A stretch of DNA of 64,000 bases from CAVTND01 sp963735955 (GCA_963735955.1 CAVTND010000013.1:44953-108952); one strand, 5' to 3'. Counted from the stretch's first letter, positions 1 through 9,685 are shown. Program-made: numbers and translations. The notes: generated by a model from the sequence alone, not told the origin.

Positions 1-1
1 T

Positions 2-457
2 GCGCAGTCACTGGCCCAGCGCCTTCGCGACGAGGGTCTGCCCGCAATTGCCTGCGAGGACCTGGCATCGACGGCGCGGAATGCCGAACTCATCAGTTGT
101 GCGACCACCGCCACCAGTCCGTTGGTTCACGGCACCTGGTTGTCGAGCGGCACGCATCTGGACATGGTGGGAGCCTTCAGGCGCGGTATGCGCGAGGTCG
201 ACGATGCCGCGGTCGCGCGTGCACGAATTTTCGTCGATACGTATGCGGGTGCCCTGGCCGAAGCAGCCGACCTGCTCGAACCGATCGAGCGCGGCGTGAT
301 CAACCGGTCTGCGGTCGTTGCGGAGCTCGCCGAGCTGGTCACGGGTGCTGTGCCTGGCCGCGCTTCGCGCGACGAAATCACCATGTTCAAGTCAGTCGGC
401 ACCGCGCTCGAGGACCTTGCTGCGGCCGGCCTGTTGCTCGAACGTAGCCAGAGCTGA
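2..457 (+). CDS. Ornithine cyclodeaminase / mu-crystallin family protein, C-terminal part (cut by window edge)
   Basis: The frame is open from base 2 to the TGA at 455-457, so the start lies outside the window. About 151 residues remain. Visible are the end of the Rossmann domain (ATTATSPL, then HGTWLSSGTHLDMVGAF) and the C-terminal segment EITMFKSVGTALEDLAAA, both typical of the ornithine cyclodeaminase/mu-crystallin family. Members are NAD(P)-dependent enzymes; some cyclise ornithine to proline with loss of ammonia, others are imine or amino-acid dehydrogenases. Substrate cannot be decided without the N-terminal half. It converges on recN with an 8-base gap. Confidence 0.85.
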   Translation, partial: AQSLAQRLRDEGLPAIACEDLASTARNAELISCATTATSPLVHGTWLSSGTHLDMVGAFRRGMREVDDAAVARARIFVDTYAGALAEAADLLEPIERGVINRSAVVAELAELVTGAVPGRASRDEITMFKSVGTALEDLAAAGLLLERSQS

Positions 458-465
458 ACAGCATG

Positions 466-2115
466 CTAGGAAGCAAGCATCTCGCGCGCATGCTTGCGCG
501 TGGTATCGGTGATTTCCACACCACCGAGCATGCGCGCCAGTTCCTCGACCCGGCTGCGGCGCTCCAGAACTGCCAAGGTTGAAACAGGGCGTCCGTCCTT
601 GTCTGCGAACTTGTTCACCTGAAAGTGCTGATCGCCGCGCGCCGCAACCTGTGGCAGATGCGTGACCGCGAGCACCTGACGCGTCTGGCCAAGTTGCTTG
701 AGCAGGCGACCGACCGTCTCAGCCACCGCGCCTCCGATGCCAGCGTCGACTTCGTCGAAGATCAGGGTCGACACCGGGGTAGCGGTGGCGGCAATCACCG
801 AGATGGCGAGGCTGAAGCGTGCCAGCTCGCCGCCCGACGCAACCTTGGCCAGGGGTTTCGGGCTCGCGCCGGCATGGCCGGCAACGCGCAGTTCGATGCG
901 ATCTATTCCGCTGGCGCTCGGCTCGGCCCGCTCGAGATGCACGACCAGGCTTCCGCCCGCCATGGACAGGTCCTGCATCGCACGTGTGACTTCGCGACCC
1001 ATACGCTGCGCTGTTTTCGCGCGCACGCGGCTGAGCGCAGTCGCCAGCGTCCGGTACTTCGCTTCAGCATCCGATTCGCGGGATCGCAGCGCATCCATGT
1101 CGCCGGCCGCGGCCAAGGCCGCCAGCTGACTGCGCGCGGCCGTCAGCATGGCCGGCAAGCTCTCCGGCGCCGCACGCAGCTTGCGGGCTGCCGAATGCAG
1201 GGCCGCCAGTCGCGCCTCGACATCCGCCAGGCGCGAAGCATCGAGATCGGCGCGATCAAGATACCGATTGAGTGCGCTGACCGCCTCGGCCAGCTGCGCC
1301 TGCGCGCCGGTGAGCAGTTCCACTACCGCCTGAAGGCGCTCGTCGAAACTCGCCAGCTGGCCCAAGCGCGCGCTGCTTGATCCCAGCTGCGAGAGGGCCG
1401 AGCCGTCGATTTCCGCAAGCTGCTCGACGGCGGCGCGCGCGCCCTCCAGGAGGCTCGCAGCATGCGAGAGACGCTTGTGCTCGGCCTCGATCTCGACCCA
1501 CTCGCCCTCGATCGGCGCAAGCGCATCAAGTTCCTCGACGATCCAGCGCAGGCGATCATGTTCGGCGGCAGCGCCGGCCGCCATGGTTTCCGCATCGAGG
1601 CGCGCCTGCTGTGCGTCCCGCCAGTGGGAGTAAGCCAGGCTCAGAGCCGTGCGCTGCGGGGTGAGCCCGCCGTGCTCGTCGAGCAGAGCCAGCTGCGCGG
1701 CGGGCCGAAGCAGTGACTGGTGCGCATGCTGGCCATGCACGTCAACCAGCAATTCGCCGAGTTCGCGCAACTGGGCGAGCGTGGCCGGTACGCCATTGAT
1801 GAAGGCCTTGCTGCGTCCGCTGGCGTCAATCGTGCGGCGCGCAAGCAGCAACTCGGTGTCATCGCCCAGGTCCTGCGCGCGCAGCCAGGCAAGTGCCGCC
1901 GCATGCGGACTGAATTGGGCCGTGATGTCAGCGCGCGCCGCTCCTTCACGCACGACGTCCGCATCGCCCCGTTCGCCAAGGGCAAGCAGCAGCGCGTCGA
2001 TCAGGATGGACTTGCCCGCTCCGGTCTCGCCGGTGAGGACCGTGAAGCCGGGCGCAAATTCGAGCGTCAGATCCTCGACGATCACAAAGTTGCGGATCGA
2101 CAGGGCAAGCAACAT
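466..2115 (-). CDS. recN: DNA repair protein RecN
   Basis: This is a complete 549-residue SMC-like ATPase, the usual RecN length. RecN acts early in double-strand-break repair, holding broken ends for RecA-dependent recombination. The N-terminus begins with the family pattern SIRNFVIVEDL and carries Walker A GETGAGKS at about residues 29-36. A long coiled-coil middle region follows, then the ABC signature ASGGELARFSLA and Walker B LIFDEVDAGIGG near residues 430-470. It lies head-to-tail behind nadK on the minus strand (54-base gap), as in many betaproteobacteria. No LexA-type operator was recognised upstream. Confidence 0.97.
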   Translation of the reverse strand: MLLALSIRNFVIVEDLTLEFAPGFTVLTGETGAGKSILIDALLLALGERGDADVVREGAARADITAQFSPHAAALAWLRAQDLGDDTELLLARRTIDASGRSKAFINGVPATLAQLRELGELLVDVHGQHAHQSLLRPAAQLALLDEHGGLTPQRTALSLAYSHWRDAQQARLDAETMAAGAAAEHDRLRWIVEELDALAPIEGEWVEIEAEHKRLSHAASLLEGARAAVEQLAEIDGSALSQLGSSSARLGQLASFDERLQAVVELLTGAQAQLAEAVSALNRYLDRADLDASRLADVEARLAALHSAARKLRAAPESLPAMLTAARSQLAALAAAGDMDALRSRESDAEAKYRTLATALSRVRAKTAQRMGREVTRAMQDLSMAGGSLVVHLERAEPSASGIDRIELRVAGHAGASPKPLAKVASGGELARFSLAISVIAATATPVSTLIFDEVDAGIGGAVAETVGRLLKQLGQTRQVLAVTHLPQVAARGDQHFQVNKFADKDGRPVSTLAVLERRSRVEELARMLGGVEITDTTRKHAREMLAS

Positions 2116-2169
2116 GTGACTAGCGCGGGTGGACCGAGGTGGATCGGAAGAGGACCGAGCTGAGAAAGG

Positions 2170-3063
2170 TCAGCCGCGGGAGTGTTTCTCGCCAGGCATG
2201 ACACTCCAGTGAAGTTTCTGGCGCAGGGTCGCGAAGAAGTTGTAGCCGAGAGGATGCAGCAGTCTGAGCCGGTGCGCACAGCGGCGAGTGCGTACGACGT
2301 CGCCCGGGTCGAGTTCCGAGTACGACTGCATGTCAAAGTGCGCGATGGCATCGCGCACGTCGGTGATTTCGATCTCCACCAGAACACCGTCCGGCAGAAC
2401 GATCGGCCGGTTCGACAGCGTCTGCGGAGCGACCGGAACCAGCAGCAGGCCGGCGAGCGAGGGATCGAGAATCGGGCCGTTGGCCGACAACGCGTAGGCG
2501 GTCGACCCGGTCGGGGTCGCCAGGATCAGGCCGTCGGCGCGCTGGTTGGTCATGGTCACGCCGTCGACCCGGACCGTGTATTCGACCATACCCCCGGTCA
2601 CTCCGCGCGACACGACAACCTCGTTGACCGCAACGGCGCGAAACAGCACCTCGCCATCACGCACGACTTCAGTATCAAGCATCACCCGCTCGTCGACGCG
2701 ATAGGTTCCGCCAAGAATCGGTGGCAGCGCCTCTGCCACCTGTTCGATCACGAGATCAGTCATGAAGCCCAACCGGCCATGGTTGACCCCGATCAGCGGT
2801 ACGCCCGCGGGCGCCAGCTGGCGCGCAACACCAAGCATCGTGCCGTCGCCGCCAAGCACGATCGCGACATCCACCTCGGAAGCGAGCCTGGACGCGTCCA
2901 TCGCCGCATAGCCTTCAATACCGAACCGTTCGCTGGTCGCCTCCTCGAAGACGACATGCGAGCCGGCAGCCTCGATCAGGGCAGCGATTTCCAGCAGCGG
3001 CGCGTGCTGGTTTTCCGCGCGATGCTTGCCGATTACGGCCACCTGTTTGAATGCTGGGCTCAT
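2170..3063 (-). CDS. nadK: NAD kinase
   Basis: A 297-residue cytoplasmic enzyme that phosphorylates NAD to NADP with ATP. The diagnostic GGDGT motif is in VLGGDGTMLGVAR near residue 72, followed by GVNHGRLGFMTDL. The NAD-binding segment with TNQRADGLILATPTGSTAY is present near residues 175-190. Length and motif order match bacterial NadK. It sits between recN (downstream, same strand) and hrcA (divergent, 76-base gap), the conserved order in Burkholderiales. The first ATG of the frame at 3063 gives a start (MSPAFKQVAVIG) consistent with the family. Confidence 0.96.
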   Translation of the reverse strand: MSPAFKQVAVIGKHRAENQHAPLLEIAALIEAAGSHVVFEEATSERFGIEGYAAMDASRLASEVDVAIVLGGDGTMLGVARQLAPAGVPLIGVNHGRLGFMTDLVIEQVAEALPPILGGTYRVDERVMLDTEVVRDGEVLFRAVAVNEVVVSRGVTGGMVEYTVRVDGVTMTNQRADGLILATPTGSTAYALSANGPILDPSLAGLLLVPVAPQTLSNRPIVLPDGVLVEIEITDVRDAIAHFDMQSYSELDPGDVVRTRRCAHRLRLLHPLGYNFFATLRQKLHWSVMPGEKHSRG

Positions 3064-3139
3064 CGGCTGATTATGCAGGAGGAGCCTGCTCCGCCGAACG
3101 GATCAGGCACGGCGCGCCGCGGCATCATAGAATTTCACC

Positions 3140-4153
3140 ATGCTGGATGAACGCGCACGCAGTCTGCTGAAGACCCTGATCGAGCACTACATCGCTGATG
3201 GTCAGCCGGTCGGCTCGCGTGCGCTGGCGCGCATTTCATCGCTCGAGCTCTCGCCCGCAACGATTCGCAATGTCATGGCAGATCTCGAGGAGATGGGTTT
3301 TGTTTCCAGCCCGCACACCTCCGCCGGTCGCGTGCCGACGCCGCGCGGCTATCGTCTGTTTGTCGACTCGCTCCTGACCGTGCAGCCCCTGCGTCAGCAG
3401 CAGACCGACATCATCGAGGGCCAGCTGCGACTGGCGGATCCTTCACGCGCGATCCAGACCGCAGCGCAGCTGCTGTCCAACCTGTCGCAGTTTGCCGGTG
3501 TGGTGCTGACTCCGCGCCGCGCCTCGACTTTTCGCCAGGTCGAGTTCGTCCGCATGTCGGATAAGCGGGTGCTGCTGATCATCGTGACGCCGGAAGGCGA
3601 CGTGCAGAACCGGATCCTGATCACGCAGGGAGCGCATACACAGGCGCAGTTGATCGAGGCCGCGAATATCCTCAACGAGCACTTCGCCGGCCACAGCTTC
3701 GCCGAAGCCCGCGAGCGCCTGCATTCGGAGCTGCGCTCCCTGCATGAGGACATCTCGCTACTGATGGAGGCGGCCGTGCAGGCGGGCAGCGAAGCTGCCG
3801 CCGAGTCCGAGCCGATGGTGATCTCCGGCGAGCGCAACCTGTGGGGGGTCAGCGACCTGGCGGCCGACATGGACAAGCTGCGGCGCCTGTTCGATATGTT
3901 CGATCAGAAGACGCGCCTGATCCAGTTGCTTGACACCTCGATCGGCGCCCACGGCGTGCAGATCTACATCGGTGGCGATTCGCACCTTGTGCCGCTCGAT
4001 GAACTGAGCATGGTCGTCGCGCCCTATACGGTCGACGGCCAGGTCGTGGGCACGCTCGGGGTCATTGGACCGACCCGCATGGCCTACGAGCGGGTGATTC
4101 CGATCGTCGACCTGACAGCGCGCCTGCTGTCCAACGCCCTGACGCAGAATTGA
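3140..4153 (+). CDS. hrcA: Heat-inducible transcription repressor HrcA
   Basis: A 337-residue repressor that in other bacteria binds CIRCE inverted repeats, with GroEL as its activity sensor. The N-terminal winged-helix is visible (LKTLIEHYIADGQPVGSRAL, then SPATIRNVMADLEEMGF), followed by the conserved HTSAGRVPT segment near residue 60 and the GAF-like HrcA core with GVIGPTRMAYERVIP near the C-terminus. No CIRCE element (TTAGCACTC-N9-GAGTGCTAA) was found in this window, so its targets, typically groESL, probably lie elsewhere. hemH follows with a 5-base gap, so the two are probably co-transcribed. Confidence 0.97.
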   Translation: MLDERARSLLKTLIEHYIADGQPVGSRALARISSLELSPATIRNVMADLEEMGFVSSPHTSAGRVPTPRGYRLFVDSLLTVQPLRQQQTDIIEGQLRLADPSRAIQTAAQLLSNLSQFAGVVLTPRRASTFRQVEFVRMSDKRVLLIIVTPEGDVQNRILITQGAHTQAQLIEAANILNEHFAGHSFAEARERLHSELRSLHEDISLLMEAAVQAGSEAAAESEPMVISGERNLWGVSDLAADMDKLRRLFDMFDQKTRLIQLLDTSIGAHGVQIYIGGDSHLVPLDELSMVVAPYTVDGQVVGTLGVIGPTRMAYERVIPIVDLTARLLSNALTQN

Positions 4154-4158
4154 GCGGC

Positions 4159-5269
4159 ATGGGACTGGCTGCAGAATCGGTGCACGACCATGGAAACCCC
4201 GCACGAACCGCGGTGCTGCTGGTCAATCTCGGCACCCCCGCGGCACCCGAAACTGCGGCGGTGCGGCGCTATCTGCGCCAGTTTCTGTCCGATCCGCGCG
4301 TGGTCGAGATCCCGCGTCTGCTCTGGTGGCCGATCCTGCATGGACTGATTCTGACCACGCGGCCGCGCGTCTCTGCCGCCAAGTACGCCTCGATCTGGAC
4401 CGAACGCGGCTCGCCCCTGCTCGTTCAATTCGCAGGACCAGGCGGTCCTGCTGCGCGGGTATCTCGGCCATCGGGGACTTGACGTCGAGGTGGCGCTGGC
4501 CATGCGGTACGGCGAGCCCTCGATTCCCTCTGTTTTGCGTCAGTTGCAGGATAGGCGCGTCGAGCGCCTGCTGATCCTGCCGATGTATCCGCAGTATTCG
4601 GCGACCACGACAGCGTCGGTACTGGACGACGTTTTCGACTCGTTCGCCAGCCAGCGCAATGTGCCCGAGGTTCGCTGGATCCGGCACTTTCATGACGACG
4701 TCGGCTATATCGCGGCGCTGCGGCAGTCGGTTCTTGAACACTGGCGTACCCGCGGCGGTGGACCAGGCGAGGGCAAGCTGGTCATGAGCTTCCATGGCAT
4801 TCCCAGGCGCAATCTTGATCTGGGCGATCCGTACCACTGCGAGTGCCAGAAGACCGGGCGCCTGCTGGCAGAGGCGCTTGGCTTGAGTGAACGCGATTAC
4901 CTGGTCACTTTCCAGTCGCGCTTTGGCCGCGCCGCCTGGCTGCAGCCTTATACGGCGCCGAGCCTCGAACGGCTGGCGCGTGAGGGTGTTGCGCGAGTCG
5001 ATGTGATCTGTCCCGGTTTCCCGGCCGACTGCCTGGAAACCCTCGAGGAGATTGCACTCGAAGGTAGACAGGCTTTTCTGGCGGCAGGCGGTAGGGAATT
5101 CCAGTACATCCCTTGCCTGAACGGTGCTCCGGCTTTCATCAATGCGCTCGCCCAGCTGGCCGGCCAGCATCTTCAGGGTTGGCCGGTCGCGCGCAATGAA
5201 GCGGAGCAGAGGGTGGCAGAGGCTGAGCGCAGCCGCGCCCGCGCCCTGCAAATGGGCGCGGCAAGCTAG
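4159..5269 (+). CDS. hemH: Ferrochelatase (frame interrupted once)
   Basis: Ferrochelatase inserts Fe2+ into protoporphyrin IX, the last step of protohaem synthesis. The first segment (4159 to about 4430) has TAVLLVNLGTPAAPE and RYLRQFLSDPRVVEIPR. The second (about 4434-5269) continues with NSQDQAVLLRGYL, LPMYPQYSATTTASV, the catalytic-region SFHGIPRR, and CPGFPADCLETLEEI. One extra base near 4432 (in GTTCAATTC) explains the break; removing it restores GSPLLVNSQDQA and a protein of about 369 residues, the normal length. ATG 4159 was chosen over TTG 4150, which overlaps the hrcA stop. The break is probably a sequence error. Confidence 0.92.
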
Positions 5270-5285
5270 TCCGAGATCGGGAAGC

Positions 5286-5636
5286 CTAGGACGGCAGCGA
5301 ACGCAAGGTCAGTGCGTTGCCGTTGACCTGGACGATGTCGCCGACCTTGAATCCGGCGGCCAGCTGCTGGATCACGCGGGTCGAACCATCGAGCATCTGT
5401 ACCTCGACGTAATAGACCGGCGTGGAGTGGGCTGAGCGCCGCACTGCGACGACCGTGCCGCAGGTCGCGCAGGCAAGCGCAACTACCGGCGTGGCTGGTG
5501 CAGGTGCTCGTGCGTTGGCATTGATCAGCGCGATCACCGCGATGACCGCCAGCATGATCAAGGCGATCGGAGCCTGCGCCCCGAACGATTCACGCTCGGG
5601 GGCGGTCTCAAAAGTCGGGCGCACGGTCGTGTTCAT
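5286..5636 (-). CDS. Hypothetical protein with one membrane segment
   Basis: Function not recognised. The frame encodes one clear transmembrane helix (APIALIMLAVIAVIALI) followed by a small C-terminal domain. That domain contains CATCGTVVAV and the end pattern GFKVGDIVQVNGNALTLR, which recalls the small beta domain behind glycine-zipper lipoproteins such as SlyB, although no glycine zipper or lipobox is present. The Cys pair C-x2-C is notable. ATG 5636 gives 116 residues; an upstream GTG at 5705 would add 23 polar residues, and neither has a strong ribosome-binding site. It converges on hemH with a 16-base gap. In related genomes a small gene often sits at this place between hemH and grpE. 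Confidence 0.55.
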   Translation of the reverse strand: MNTTVRPTFETAPERESFGAQAPIALIMLAVIAVIALINANARAPAPATPVVALACATCGTVVAVRRSAHSTPVYYVEVQMLDGSTRVIQQLAAGFKVGDIVQVNGNALTLRSLPS

Positions 5637-5782
5637 GGACGAGTTCGTGTCAACGGTGCTTTTGTAGCTGGCGCTGGGGGCGTCGGGAAGGTCATCCGAT
5701 CCCACGTTCCGGCGAGTGCGCTCAGCTTAGGCTCTCAGGACGGAAATCCGTCTCGCCAGGAGCGAAAGCTGGCCGCTGGGCT

Positions 5783-5810
5783 CTTGAAAACCACACAGAT
5801 GACCCAACAT
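5783..5810 (+). promoter_or_regulatory. Sigma-32 (heat shock) promoter of grpE
   Basis: CTTGAA at 5783-5788 is followed by a 14-base spacer and CCCAACAT at 5803-5810, close to the RpoH consensus CTTGAA-N13-17-CCCCATNT. It lies 39 bases before the grpE start, and the expected transcript would carry the strong ribosome-binding site GGAGGGG at 5841. Position and target gene both support the call; it is not experimentally shown. Confidence 0.7.
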
Positions 5811-5849
5811 CCTCCAAGTCCTTGATGACATTGGATATTTGGAGGGGTT

Positions 5850-6392
5850 ATGCAGGGGGACAAGGAGTCGGCGACAGCGGCCGAACCCGCGGCCGAAGGC
5901 GTGGAAGTTGCTGGGGCGCTCGGCAGCATCACCGTTTCCGAGGTGGAAAAACAACTTGACGAGGCATTGGCCAAGGCCAATGCCAACTACGACCTATATC
6001 TTCGCGCCAAGGCAGAGACCGATAACGTGCGCCGCCGCGCCGCCGAGGATGTTGCCCGGGCACACAAGTTTGCGATCGAGTCCTTTGCCGAAAGCCTGGT
6101 GCCCGTCATGGACTCGCTCGAGCAGGCGCTGGCCATTCCCGATGCGTCGGTCGAGGCCATGCGCGAAGGCGTGGAACTGACGCGCCGCCAGCTGGCCGCA
6201 GCCTTCGAGCGCGGCAACCTGAAGCCGATCGATCCCGTGGGTGAGAAATTCGACCCACACCGGCACCAGGCAATCTCGACGGTTCCGGCCGAAGGTGGGC
6301 CGGCCAATACCGTCGCCAGCGTGCTGCAGAAAGGCTGGCTGATCGCCGACCGCGTGCTGCGTCCGGCCATGGTCATCGTCACCCAAGCTTGA
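5850..6392 (+). CDS. grpE: Nucleotide exchange factor GrpE
   Basis: A 180-residue co-chaperone that releases ADP from DnaK. An acidic, Ala-rich N-terminus leads into the long dimerising helix (about residues 35-90, containing YDLYLRAKAETDNVRRRAAED). The C-terminal beta domain follows, with the signature FDPHRHQAIS and VLQKGWLIADRVLRPAMVIV. Length is normal. The start ATG at 5850 has a very strong Shine-Dalgarno GGAGGGG. It opens the heat-shock cluster and is preceded by a sigma-32 type promoter. Confidence 0.97.
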   Translation: MQGDKESATAAEPAAEGVEVAGALGSITVSEVEKQLDEALAKANANYDLYLRAKAETDNVRRRAAEDVARAHKFAIESFAESLVPVMDSLEQALAIPDASVEAMREGVELTRRQLAAAFERGNLKPIDPVGEKFDPHRHQAISTVPAEGGPANTVASVLQKGWLIADRVLRPAMVIVTQA

Positions 6393-6415
6393 ACTTGATC
6401 TGACGAGCCGCACAT
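6388..6415 (+). promoter_or_regulatory. Candidate second sigma-32 promoter, upstream of dnaK
   Basis: CTTGAA at 6388-6393 overlaps the grpE stop. A 14-base spacer and CCGCACAT at 6408-6415 follow. The -35 is perfect and the -10 matches five of seven informative positions of CCCCATNT. Spacing equals that of the grpE promoter. It would give dnaK-dnaJ an extra heat-shock promoter; the -10 element is weak enough that chance cannot be excluded. Confidence 0.4.
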
Positions 6416-6494
6416 TGAGTGCAGGCAGGTCGACTCAGGACAACGAAGAGCGCAACCCGCACATAGACAGACCGCAGAGACAGAGGAAAACACC

Positions 6495-8436
6495 ATGACA
6501 AGAATCATCGGCATCGATCTCGGCACGACCAACTCCTGCGTGGCCATCATGGAAGGCGACCAGGTTCGCGTGATCGAGAACAGCGAAGGCGCGCGCACCA
6601 CGCCGTCGATCGTCGCCTACCAGGAAGACGGCGAAATCCTGGTTGGCGCCGCGGCCAAGCGTCAGGCCGTCACCAATCCGCGCAACACGCTGTACGCGGT
6701 CAAGCGGCTGATCGGTCGCCGCTTCGAGGAGAAGGAAGTCCAGAAGGACATCAAGCTGATGCCGTACTCGATCGTCAAGGCGTCCAACGGTGACGCTTGG
6801 GTCGAAGTGCGCGGCAAGCAGGTGGCACCGCCGCAGGTCAGCGCCGAAGTCCTGCGCAAGATGAAGAAAACCGCTGAAGACTATCTTGGCGAAACCGTGA
6901 CCGAGGCCGTCATCACGGTGCCGGCATATTTCAATGACTCCCAGCGACAGGCCACGAAGGATGCGGGCCGCATTGCCGGACTCGAAGTCAAACGCATCAT
7001 CAACGAGCCCACGGCCGCTGCGCTCGCTTTCGGGCTGGACAAGACCGGAGGCGTCGGCAAGCGCGGCGATCGCAAGATCGCGGTGTATGACCTCGGTGGC
7101 GGCACGTTCGACATCTCGATCATCGAGATTGCCGATGTCGAGGGTGAAAAGCAGTTCGAAGTGCTGTCGACCAACGGTGATACCTTCCTCGGCGGTGAGG
7201 ACTTCGACCAGCGCATCATCGATTACATCATTGGCGAGTACAAGAAGGAGCAGGGCGTTGACCTGTCCAAGGACGTGCTCGCGTTGCAGCGCCTGAAGGA
7301 GGCGGCGGAGAAGGCCAAGATCGAACTGTCGGGCTCGCAGCAGACCGAAATCAATCTGCCCTATGTCACGGCGGACCAGTCGGGTCCGAAGCATCTGAAC
7401 ATGAAGCTGACCCGCGCCAAGCTCGAGGCCCTGGTCGAGGACCTGATCGAAAAGACGATCGAGCCCTGCCGCATCGCGATCAAGGACGCCGGCGTCAAGG
7501 CGAGCGACATTGACGACGTGATCCTGGTCGGCGGCATGACACGCATGCCGAAAGTTCAGGACAAGGTCAAGGAATTCTTCGGCAAGGAGCCGCGCAAGGA
7601 CGTCAATCCTGACGAGGCGGTGGCAGTGGGCGCCGCAATCCAGGGGCAGGTGCTGTCAGGCGAACGCAAGGACGTGCTGCTGCTCGATGTGACCCCGTTG
7701 TCGCTCGGCATCGAGACGCTCGGCGGCGTGATGACCAAGATGATCCAGAAGAACACGACGATCCCGACCAAGTTCTCGCAGACCTTTTCGACCGCCGACG
7801 ACAATCAGCCGGCGGTGACGATCAAGGTCTACCAGGGCGAGCGCGAGATGGCCGGCGGCAACAAGCTGCTCGGCGAGTTCAATCTCGAAGGCATCGCGCC
7901 GGCGCCGCGTGGCCTGCCGCAGATCGAGGTCGGCTTCGACATCGATGCCAACGGCATCCTGCACGTCGGCGCCAAGGACAAGGCGACCGGCAAGGAAAAC
8001 AAGATCACGATCAAGGCCAACTCGGGCCTGACCGAGGCCGAGATCCAGGCCATGGTCAAGGACGCGGAAGCCAACAAGGCCGAGGACCACAAGCGCTTCG
8101 AGCTTGCGCAGGCCAGAAATGGCGCCGATGCCAGCGTGCACCAGATCCGCAAGGCGCTCGCGGAACACGGCGACAAGATCGAGGCCGGCGAGAAGGAAAA
8201 GATCGAGGCTGCGATCAAGGACTGTCGAGGAAGCGCTGAAGAGCGACGACAAGGACGCGATCGAGTCGAAGACCGCGGCGCTGATGACGGTGTCCCAGAA
8301 ACTTGGCGAGAAGATGTACGCCTCGACAGCGGCGGACGCGGGTGGTGCAAGTGCGGCACAGCCGGAGGCGGCGGCCACTGCTGCGAAGAACGACGATGTG
8401 GTGGATGCGGACTTCAAAGAGGTGAAACGCGGATAG
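6495..8436 (+). CDS. dnaK: Chaperone DnaK (Hsp70; frame interrupted once)
   Basis: The main cytoplasmic Hsp70, an ATP-driven peptide chaperone. The N-terminal ATPase domain shows GIDLGTTNSCVA, VYDLGGGTFDISI and ILVGGMTRMPKVQ. The linker DVTPLSLGIETLGG and peptide-binding domain follow, then the helical lid. At about 8222 the frame changes (context GACTGTCGAGG): before it the protein reads IEAAIKD, after it VEEALKSDDKDAIESKTAALM, ending VVDADFKEVKRG at 8436. One extra base accounts for it, and the corrected protein is about 646 residues, the normal length. If read literally, the frame runs on to 8618 with a nonsense tail. A terminator-like hairpin separates it from dnaJ. Confidence 0.96.
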
Positions 8437-8457
8437 CTTCGCTACCGCGTTTCACTC

Positions 8458-8502
8458 GCCGAGTTCGAGCGGACGACGTTTCGCCGCTCAACTCGGCTTT
8501 TT
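8458..8502 (+). terminator. Intrinsic terminator / attenuator between dnaK and dnaJ
   Basis: GCCGAGTTCGAGCGG (8458-8472) pairs with CCGCTCAACTCGGC (8484-8497), an almost perfect 14-bp stem with one bulged base, followed by TTTTT (8498-8502). It lies 22 bases after the dnaK stop and 25 bases before dnaJ, so it probably lets only part of the dnaK transcript continue into dnaJ. Confidence 0.75.
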
Positions 8503-8527
8503 GCGTTGATAGGTCTTGGGACGAGCG

Positions 8528-9685
8528 ATGGCGAAACGGGATTACTACGACACTCTCGGCGTGGCCAAGAACGCCACGGACGAGGACATCAAGAAGGCCT
8601 ATCGCAAGCTCGCCATGAAACATCACCCCGACCGCAATGCGGACAGCGGGGACGGCAAGGCGACCAAGCAAGCGGAAGAGAAGTTCAAGGAGGCCAAGGA
8701 GGCCTACGAGATGCTCTCCGATCCGCAGAAGCGCGCTGCCTACGATCGCTTCGGGCACGCGGGCGTTGATCCCAATGTTGGCGCCGGAGGCTTTCGCGGT
8801 GGGTCGGGTGCCGAAGGGTTTGGCGGATTTGCTGACGCCTTCGGCGACATCTTCGGCGACATCTTCGGCGCCGGACGAGGGGGCCGCAGTGCGGTGTATC
8901 GCGGCGCCGATCTGCGCTACAGCATGGAGGTCACGCTCGAGCAGGCTGCCAACGGATTTGCGACCGAGATCCGCGTGCCGAGTTGGGATCTGTGCGAAAC
9001 CTGTGACGGCAACGGTGCGAAGCCCGGCACCAGCACCAAGGCCTGCACCACCTGCGGTGGCGCCGGCAATGTGCGCATGTCACAGGGCTTCTTCTCGATT
9101 CAGCAGACCTGCCCCACCTGCCACGGCGCCGGCAAGGTGATCTCGGATCCGTGCGTCACGTGCAATGGTGCGGGACGCGTCAAGAAGAACAAGGTGCTTG
9201 AGGTCAGTATTCCAGTCGGCATCGACGAAGGCCAGCGTATCCGCCTGTCGGGCAAGGGCGAGCCTGGCATGAACGGCGGCCCGCCGGGCGACCTGTATGT
9301 CGAGATCCATATCAAGCCGCATGACGTGTTCCAGCGCGATGGCGACGACCTGCACTGCGAAGTGCCGATCGGCTTTGCCGCGGCCGCGCTGGGCGGCGAA
9401 CTCGACGTTCCTACGCTCGGAGGCAAGGCCAGCATCACGGTTCCTGAAGGTACGCAGGCCGGCAAGACCTTCCGGCTGCGCGGCAAGGGTGTCAAAGGAG
9501 TCCGTTCAGGAGTGGCGGGCGATCTCTACTGCCATATCGTGATCGAGACCCCGGTCCGCTTGACCGAAAAACAGAAGAAGCTGATGCGGGAATTCGATGC
9601 GGCACTGAAGGACGGCGGCGCCAAGCATTCGCCGCAGAGCAAGAGCTTCGTGGACCGGATGAAGGGCTTCTTCACCGCCGAATAG
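8528..9685 (+). CDS. dnaJ: Chaperone DnaJ (Hsp40)
   Basis: A 385-residue type I J-protein that delivers substrates to DnaK and stimulates its ATPase. The J-domain has YYDTLGVAKNATDEDIKKAYR and the essential HPD at KHHPDRNAD. A Gly/Phe-rich linker (GFGGFADAFGDIFGDIFG) follows. Four zinc-binding repeats are intact: CETCDGNG, CTTCGGAG, CPTCHGAG and CVTCNGAG. The C-terminal substrate domains end at 9685. ATG 8528 (MAKRDYYDTLG) was chosen because it is preceded by GGGACG and matches family starts; an in-frame start 12 bases upstream is less likely. It lies downstream of dnaK behind a hairpin. Confidence 0.97.
   Translation: MAKRDYYDTLGVAKNATDEDIKKAYRKLAMKHHPDRNADSGDGKATKQAEEKFKEAKEAYEMLSDPQKRAAYDRFGHAGVDPNVGAGGFRGGSGAEGFGGFADAFGDIFGDIFGAGRGGRSAVYRGADLRYSMEVTLEQAANGFATEIRVPSWDLCETCDGNGAKPGTSTKACTTCGGAGNVRMSQGFFSIQQTCPTCHGAGKVISDPCVTCNGAGRVKKNKVLEVSIPVGIDEGQRIRLSGKGEPGMNGGPPGDLYVEIHIKPHDVFQRDGDDLHCEVPIGFAAAALGGELDVPTLGGKASITVPEGTQAGKTFRLRGKGVKGVRSGVAGDLYCHIVIETPVRLTEKQKKLMREFDAALKDGGAKHSPQSKSFVDRMKGFFTAE

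Noticed and set aside
3060..6500. CIRCE operator for HrcA near hrcA, grpE or dnaK
   Set aside because: No TTAGCACTC-N9-GAGTGCTAA or close variant was found in these intergenic regions.
8437..8618. C-terminal extension of DnaK past 8436
   Set aside because: It follows only from the one-base frame change at 8222; the other frame gives the exact DnaK ending and stop at 8436.
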